From: Paragyromitra xinjiangensis | Taxonomy: Eukaryota > Ascomycota > Pezizomycetes > Pezizales > Discinaceae | DNA length: 64,000 bases | Direction: 5' to 3' | Assembly: GCA_038503065.1 (NCBI GenBank) | Contig: JBCAMK010000005.1 | Span: 62,001-126,000, forward strand | Translations under genes and position numbers: made by a program | Notes under the pieces: model-generated | The model's database searches: none | What the model saw: only the letters and a program-made list of their open reading frames with translations | Told to the model about the DNA's origin: nothing | Shown: positions 56,713 to 64,000 of the stretch, piece by piece | Position numbering within the stretch: the stretch's first letter is position 1 | Layout of the letters: each line of letters starts with the position of its first letter

Positions 56713-59700
56713 CTTGCCGAGCTGCTAAAGGAGCCGACGCGATGTCGACTGGATAGAGAATAATACTGAAGAATGTATGTAGGCGCTCCGGTAGAACGGA
56801 TGTTTTTCTTCGAGATATGTAGTTCCCCTCTTGTGCTTTCTGCCTGTCACAAAGACCAATTACCGCCGGCGCCAAGCCATTTACTGTCACCACCTGTTTC
56901 GCCGTATTTACCCTCCCCTAAACTCTAAACACAACGGTACCGTGCGATCTGGTGAGATTCTCCACAGCTGGTAAAGTATGTGTTGGCAAGCCTAGAGTTA
57001 TGAAAAGTGAAGGCACTTATGTAAGTACAGTGTGCAGGTACCGATATACTTAGGTCGGTAGTCTTGCGCCACGTTAGGTTCTGGTCACCACAAGCGACCA
57101 TGTTCATAAACAGCTGTATAGACTTGGCTTAGAAAGTTCTTATTCACCGAATACCTATTTAGAGTTTTGGGTGAGCATCAAGGTTAGGGTTGTATCTTGC
57201 GTTCTTGAGTAAGGACCTCAACACTCTCAGCCAAAGGGGTCTTCCGCGGTGACTCTATTTGCAGGTTTTAGAGTAAAACCTTCCAGCCAGCAGGAATAAC
57301 GTTACCGACTCCTAGATGTTAGATTCAAGACTTAGAAAAGAAGAGATAAGATCTGGTGAATATTCGGTGCCGTGTCGTTGGTTTTAGCAACTCCTACCCA
57401 GTCACGTAATATCAGCATGTGAAACCTCATATATTCGGTTGAGAATTACTTTTTCTTACAGTTAGTATTCGAGGTAGCGTTCGTGGATACTCGTACTCGC
57501 AGGCACGATAAAGGTAAAGTGGAGATGGGATATTTAAGGGGATTTGAGCACTTTTGCAACAAAGAATTGTTAGCAACCTTAAGGTCACACCCCGGAACAC
57601 TACATACTAAGGAGCACATGTACCTAAGAATTACAAACCGCTGAGACGACTCCAATTGCCGGGCATGAAAACGCCCAAGCACACCACCATATTCGTTTGG
57701 TACCGGCAAACTTCCAAGTTCCTTAATTCTTTGGTAAGATGTGTATAACTTTAGATTAATTAAGAATATCTCCCTGTATCACATATCATGATTTTCTATT
57801 TTCCTCGATATTTAGGCTACATGTATGTCTAAGTTGTCTCTGCTGACTCAACCTGCTTGGCATGAACTTTATTCCATGGCTATACCCGATTGGTCGATGT
57901 TAAAGACCAACTATATCACGTCTTCCCAATTTACTATCGTTTTATTCTTGCTAGCTCATGATTGATACACAAGTAACGATGGAAATTAAAGTCGAAAAGA
58001 TTAATTGTGGCCTTGCTGGGTAAGCGTTTCTTTGTTACTGAGGTTCGCATCATCCAAGCCGGGATCGTTTACCCTTGTCACCCGCTGGCGAATGTGTTGC
58101 CTCAGATTCGTGGGGGCCAAAAGGTGGCTTACCGCATAAAAATTCCAGTGCGCTACCTCATCCAAGTTGTGGCTATAACCCCCACGAACACCCCCCCCCC
58201 AACAACATTAGGATACCATAATGTATTGAAAAGTAATTATGTTGTAAAAAGTGGATTCGGTCGCCGCGTCGACTCTGACTTGATCTCTTGAAATCTGCGC
58301 CAGGGAAACATATCTGTTCTAGATTGCATTTTTCCGCCAGGGATCGTCCCGTATGCACAATCATTTCAATAACTGCCGGGACATGGAAATCTTGAGGATG
58401 GTGGCTGGCATCTGGAGCTTACCAGCCCTACCGGTAGTCCCATTTAAGATGCTTGGGACGTGTCCGGGTATGCTGTGTCACCCGGGAATCGCGGTTCTTG
58501 GGGCAAGCGCGCGTAGTTAAAAATTCGTGCAGCGCTAACCGAAATTCGATGTGATGTTCACCTCTCCCGTGCGTCTGCATCAGAAGCCACTAGAAATCAC
58601 GATAAACCACCAAGTAACTACATCACGTGTTTAAGTGCGTTATTTCGGAAGGACACATCGATACGGAAAACATATTGCTAGACTTAAAGCCATTTAACCC
58701 GTTATTCTAATTTGCATCTATCCAAACAGATCTGTTAAAACATCAAGATAGCCATGGATTTCGAGGATTGGCAACTTTCTTCAGCCAAGACCGCCTGGGC
58801 TTTCAGAGTAAGCTGCTCGGCTGGGAGTCAACTTTTTTGCACTCCGTGACGCCTTTATAAGCCGTTCATGTTCGAAGAAGTGGCTGGAATTTTTGACCCC
58901 CACAGGCTCGGATGATGCAATCTCGTGTAATGTGTCATATGAAGCTTCACAAATCAAAGTCCCCAACGGCTAGTCAAGCTGCGGGCCAAAACGAATCAAT
59001 ATGTTCCGGCCTAGTCTTGTCAGTTTTGACAGAACACAGCCGTAAAGTTTGTTGATAAGTTGGTGATTAGAACCCTACATTTTGTTTTTTGTAGCATGGG
59101 TACCTCTATGCAAACTGACTGATCGGAACGTCATTCGCATACTTTACCCAATCGTTATATCTGTTCTCGTTCGGTATTGAACAAGTGTTGGCTGCTGGCA
59201 CCTGGCCAGATGAGCCAGGATGTCACAAGTGTTTGGCACATGGTGCTGTGATGAAGTTGCTGGTATCACCCCTCATCAGCAAGCCTTTCCCCAGCGCTGG
59301 ACAGGAAATTCACTGGGTGGATAAGAAGCAAAGGAGGATAACGAGTAGCCTATGGGGTAAATCGATCGGTTGCGAGTGTAATGTACTGCAATACGGCCTA
59401 TTCGTATATAGTCGTAGAGCACTGAGTACTTGCGGTAGAGGTTCGTTGTTTCTTGACAAAAACGGCGGTCCTTGTCTGGATTTATGGTTTTCTACCAAGT
59501 AAGGCTATCGGATATGGCCGGTTTCGGTAGAGGTTTGTAAAGACCAATCAAAATGAACCAGAGTTGATTTGAGGCTTAAAAAATCCTGAAGATAGTATTC
59601 TACATATTTCTCGCTAAATGCGTCCGCAGATGGGGGGTGCGGGAGGCGGGAGGTGACGGCCTCCGATTCGCTGTAACCCCCTGTCCCCGAACATTGGATG

Positions 59701-59832
59701 TTTGATATGTACCTACCTACGCTGGTCCGAGCCAGCTCACACTCCTTCTTCTCTACTTCTTCATCGCTTTCAGCTTGCCTTCCAGGTCCTCAATCAATCA
59801 ATCACAACGCCTACTTTGACGAAAGTGATAGC
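56713..59832. other. Gene-poor region
   Basis: Short frames such as 58007-58291 and 59185-59502 on the plus strand have no recognised domain. Nothing else that I can support. Confidence 0.45.
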
Positions 59833-59880
59833 TCGCCGTCGTTGATGATCTCAGAGCCCGATTTGTCTTCATATCCAGCT
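59833..59880 (+). promoter_or_regulatory. Upstream block conserved between the two CR-like genes
   Basis: Counterpart of 47306-47350, ending 60 nt before the ATG at 59940. A tcaatcaatcacaac tract lies just before it. Confidence 0.55.
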
Positions 59881-59939
59881 GTTCGTGCAGTTCTAGGGAA
59901 TTTTATTTTTGCCGCCGTTGTCCTCGTGTCCTCTATATC

Positions 59940-62181
59940 ATGGCTGGCTCTGCCAAACGATTGTGGCACCGTTTAACGTCAAATTTCTTCAGTAGCGCCG
60001 GCACCGATATCGACCCTCCAGTTTTCCCTCCTCGAGATCCTCCAGATCCCCCAGGATCTCCGGTCGTCAAGGTTAGCGAATCTGAAACCAGTGATACAAG
60101 CAGCAGGAACACCATCAACAAAGACCCCAAAGTTCCTGCGCTAGAAACATCCAGGAGAATAATGGTTAATAGCGGTTCATGTATGAACCGATTTTGTAGT
60201 TGCCCAAGAGGTTTTTTCCTTGTTGACCCTAAGAAGTTACCCGTTGATTATCCTTGCGTTCCGAACGGGGGAGGCCAGGGTGGGTGCGGCCATACCTTAA
60301 GCGATCACGAGACCTTGCAAGTATCTGATAGTGACCGTAAGCGATCTTTTATATTTTATAAATTAGAAAGCTCAGTAAGCTTACAGTAGTTATTTAGCTA
60401 GAGATTCTGTGCCTTCGAATATCAGGCGGCTAGAAGCAGATCCAACAAAGGTCAAAAATGTCATCAACCCATACAAGCAGATAGACCCAAAGCTATGCCC
60501 GCGAACGGATACTGTAGCAAAGCTTTGGGAACGACTCCGCAACTTTAGAGTCGCACACTCTAGAGCTACTCCTACAAGCGGTAAGACTCAGCTAGCGAGA
60601 TTGTTGGAGGAATATGTTATTCGGAATATCCCCGAGATGCAGGTTGTCTACCTGAGCTGGCCTAGTAAAGGTCAGGGGTATATTCATAAGAGCTATGATA
60701 TATTGATTAAGGAATTTGCCAACATAGCTTGGGACGGGCTTATATTTGACTATTCCAATTTGCTACTCATCTGCGACGAAGCTCAGAACAGCTATCCATT
60801 TGATACGTTTTGGAATGACCTTGTCAAAGTTCAGTCCCAAGGGGTTTCAACTGGCCCTTATATTGCAATGTTCTCGTCATGGGGGTCCCCTTCTCCCACT
60901 GCCGTCGCTTATGATGGATCTGCACCTGCATACTTGAGCCCAGACCAACGAGTGTCGATAAGCACGCTGTACTTTACGCGTGAAGAGTTTGAAGATGTTG
61001 TTTCCCGTGTTTGTGTTGTTGCTGAGAGAGAGGGCCCATCGTTCCGACCTCATCCAGAGTTAATCGATTATCTCTTCAAAATAACGTCCGGGCATCCTGG
61101 CTGCACTCGAGCTGTCTTAGACGTGCTCATACACTCCGATGTCAGTAAGCATGTATCCCGTTGATCAATCACACTGTTGTGTGCGATAGTGCTAATGTCG
61201 AGCAGAAACTTCGACCGTATCGCCAAAAAGCACAGATTATTGACTGTGAATCTGCCCGTTCTGTAATCAACGGCGATCAATTTTTTGTGAAGCTTCAATT
61301 CAAAGATGGTTTCGGTAGAAGTCTACCTCCACCAGAGATGCTTCAAAGCAACGGGGAAGTTGTCCCAGTTCTGCGAGAAGCTGTACTCTGCCACAAGGTT
61401 TCTGGTCCATTAGAGGGTAATCCAGGCTTAGATGCAGCATACAAGCGCGGTTGGCTTCATGCAGAGCTTGCTCCTAACACAGGGCTGCAAAATCCAGAAC
61501 CTCAGTATATCTTCCCAACAGAGGTACATCGTTGGTAAGTATTGTGTGTCTAATTTTCTCGCGACGAGCTCTTATTTCTGACTTTATCAGGTATTGCCGG
61601 GAAATGTTGGTGCCACTTGATAAAGATTTCCCCACCGAACATTACAATAACTCAGTTGCTACTTTCTGTTTCAAGGCAATCAAGAAATTTTCTTCTAGAT
61701 GCCTATCGAATTCAACCTCCGAATTGGCTTCTGGCGGAATTATTCGCCCCCTAGAAGCAGTTTATCAGGATGAGCTTTACAGAAGTTGCTATCAAATCCT
61801 CGGTTCCAAGTCTTACCTGATTTCTGAATGGAGTCCCGGCAAAAAAGGTAGGATTGACTTCTGCGTGAGCGGTGGCGCAAACTGGGGGATTGAATGTGTA
61901 AGGGACGGCGACAGGCTGGATGAACACATTGCTAGATTTCAACCCCGTGGGCTCTATTATAATTGGGGTTTGGCGCAACATGTCATACTAGACTTCAGAA
62001 CGACTAAGCCAAATTCCCTCAAAAGTAAGTCCTTCACTGCGGTTTGTTCTTGAATTTTGTTAATCCATAGTCTACAGGCTACCCGCATCTTTACCATGTT
62101 GTTTTTACCCCGGATTTTACTTATTGCGAAATCTTTAATTGCAGGGGTGAAGAGATGGAAGCGTTCCCGATTCTACAATAA
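59940..62181 (+). CDS. CR (Crinkler)-like effector: Cys/His module, P-loop NTPase, PD-(D/E)XK nuclease, copy B
   Basis: Exons 59940-60336, 60398-61140, 61206-61534, 61591-62024 and 62078-62181 give 668 residues, with intron positions matching copy A. Order: a Pro-rich N-terminus, a Cys/His module (C81, C86, C88, C106, C116, H118, H123), an NTPase with Walker A ATPTSGKT (189-196) and Walker B around D259-E260, a probable winged-helix segment, and a nuclease domain with D579 and E591 (GIECVRDG). The intron after exon 1 is the least certain: donor gtaagc at 60337 and acceptor ttag at 60397 were chosen because they keep the phase used in copy A. No secretion signal. Divergence from copy A is high in the N-terminus and low around catalytic motifs, so both appear to be under constraint. 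Confidence 0.83.
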
Positions 62182-64000
62182 CGTACATCACTTCTGGCCG
62201 AAACCGAGGAGGATTTTGTGAGGGTCGTGATAGGTCGTTGGAATTCGGCTTCTACATCTTTTCCCAGCTCCCCGGTTTTGTTTTCATGAATTTTTTTTTT
62301 CCCCGGCAGAGGTACATTCTCAATCCCCGTATCAGTAGAGCTCTCTTGGTTTATTCCCTGCTAGTAACGTTACTTGTTGTTTCTTTCCAACTTTTGTTCA
62401 CTTTTTGGGGTTTTATTATCGTCGCGTTATTTCTCCGAGCTGGTATATCTAGTTTCATTGTTGGTGTTTCGGCTGTTTCACTCGATCTATTTGTTATTTC
62501 CGAAGTTAGATTTGTTGCGTTGGGCTGATTTGTACTCGTGATTTTATGCTGAATGTGGTTTGAACGATGATTACTATAATGTATACTACTTGTTTTAAAC
62601 GGCGTATCTTGGTCGTTGCGCATATGCAATAGGTGGCAAGGCTCGTGGGTGGAGTACGTAATGTCATACAATATCACTCGGATTCTTGATTTATCGACTC
62701 ATTTGTGTGCAGTTCAATCGCCCTATAAGGGTTTGTCGTATAAGGTTATTTGCTCTATAAGGGTATACCTGGTAGCCCCAACTTTTTTGTATGGTGAAAT
62801 AGGGGTGCCGCTTTATAAGAGTACCCTTAGGATTTTGAAATTTCTTTGGTGATATACTCTTATAGCTAGTGTATGGTTAAGGTTTTTTTAAGTGATAGGT
62901 CTTCATCACCCTTGACATATTTGCCAGTATCTCACATATATTATTATTATGGCATTCGTAGTAATTAAAAGCCCTAAATTGCGGAATCCTGGTACCTTAA
63001 AGCATATTATTGCTCCCTTGCGGCTCAGGTTACACATTAGACTATGCTACATGTACCAAGGGGTGCGGGAAAGTGACGCATATTTTGGCTTAGCAGCGCC
63101 CAAACAACACCCAAACAACACCCAAACACCCCATTTTGTCACAACGCAAAACTCAATATAAGTGGATACTTCAGTGATAGCCTTAATTAGCCACCCTGTA
63201 GGACAGAATATCTAGTTTTACTCTGTGAAAAATCCATATATTAAGCAAAGAGAACATGAGGCCATCAATTTTCAACCAAAAAGCTTCATGATGATAAATA
63301 ATAATAAGACTTATTTTAGTTTTCTTACTGTGCTTAGATTCTATATAGTCTACCCTTCCATCTAAAAAAATTTCATACTAGCCAGTTGTGTGGTTGTTGA
63401 GAATTGAGGGAATGTGCATCACTTTCCCTCACCCCTTGGTACATAGTCCCTTCGCATCGCAGCTTTATTCTCGCCTGGATAAAAGTTCTGCCATTCTAAA
63501 GCCTGATTGCTCTCGGGAACCCTACGGTACGCAGCAAGCTGCGCAGTGGGGCTAGGCACGACACTACTGGGGAACTATGTCAGGAGCTTTCATAAACAAA
63601 TAAGGCTATGAGTGGGTTAGGGTTTGATCCATCAACTTTTTATGTCAAATTGTGAAAAAAATCATGATGTAAGGCTTGCCTTCTGAGTTGACATCTAGAT
63701 TTGCTTTTATCATATTCTGCCAGTGTTGCTTGCCATGCTTTTAGGTACCAGTTTGGGTATTGAAATGACTCTTGTTACCATTAGTCTAACTATTCGAACC
63801 TTTGTATCTTTCCCTTGACCCGGAGGTCAAATTAAGGTCAGGATACTGACCTAGATGAGACATGGGAGTAGGGCTGTAGAAACATCTCAGGTTGTATGCC
63901 TGATGTAATTTCCACAGAGTCTTCTCCTTTGTGTCATACTATATCCTCTAGGTTCAAGTATGCCACCCGAACACTAGCCATGATGCAGCCTTGTCATTTC
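62182..64000. other. Terminal intergenic region with repeat R5
   Basis: A hydrophobic plus frame at 62238-62528 directly follows copy B, but is T-rich and may be untranslated DNA. Three imperfect ataagggt-type units lie at about 62720-62825. No other gene is supported up to the end of the window. Confidence 0.4.
63519..63562 (-). repeat. Dispersed repeat copy R5
   Basis: Reads ccctacggtacgcagcaagctgcgc, then agtggggctaggcacgac: the reverse complement of R4 with few changes. Confidence 0.6.

Noticed and set aside
1..64000. tRNA, 5S rRNA, CRISPR or bacterial operon features
   Set aside because: None recognised by eye; a covariance-model search would be needed to exclude isolated tRNAs.

Overview
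The window looks like nuclear DNA from a filamentous ascomycete (Pezizomycotina; a leotiomycete-like fungus is my guess). The reasons are many short GT-AG introns (41-118 nt) with CTAAC/CTAAT-like branch sites, families typical of this group (class I hydrophobin, WSC-repeat protein, bZIP, Dal5-type MFS permease), and transition-type decay in repeats that resembles RIP. Genes are well spaced and separated by AT-rich, repeat-scarred DNA. I built all gene models by hand from reading frames, splice sites and family alignment; none has transcript support here.

Left part (1-23 kb): an ankyrin-repeat protein (932-1750); the first of two GNAT-acetyltransferase paralogues (4866-5681, partner at 14678-15526 on the other strand); a beta-carbonic anhydrase (6784-7531) whose zinc-ligand motif is interrupted by a GC-AG intron; a complete 3.2-kb Tc1/mariner element (8166-11381) with 58-bp terminal inverted repeats and TA target duplication, holding a DD34E transposase with one in-frame stop and two further genes on the opposite strand; a secreted Ala/Thr-rich protein (12477-13826); a bZIP factor (16323-17097); and several conserved-looking proteins of unknown function.

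Middle part (24-45 kb): a seven-exon MFS permease (24151-26080); then a cell-surface group made of a class I hydrophobin (28798-29381), a small helical protein (29623-30197) and a 2053-residue secreted protein with a beta-propeller and nine WSC domains (30611-37266) that includes a 9-nt microexon; a ferritin-like protein with a degenerate ferroxidase centre (41621-42584), unusual for an ascomycete; and a decayed MDR oxidoreductase (43294-44697).

Right part (45-64 kb): MITEs, a 38-bp perfect palindrome and long gene-poor stretches surround two intact paralogues (47387-49643 and 59940-62181). Each encodes a Cys/His N-terminal module, a P-loop NTPase, a probable winged-helix segment and a PD-(D/E)XK-type nuclease domain. 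This matches the NTPase-nuclease architecture of Crinkler-type (CR) effectors, but without the oomycete LFLAK leader. The pair is the most interesting system in the window: same five-exon structure, nearly equal length (669 and 668 residues), and a conserved block upstream of the start.

No rRNA gene, tRNA or CRISPR array was recognised, although I could not run a structured-RNA search.
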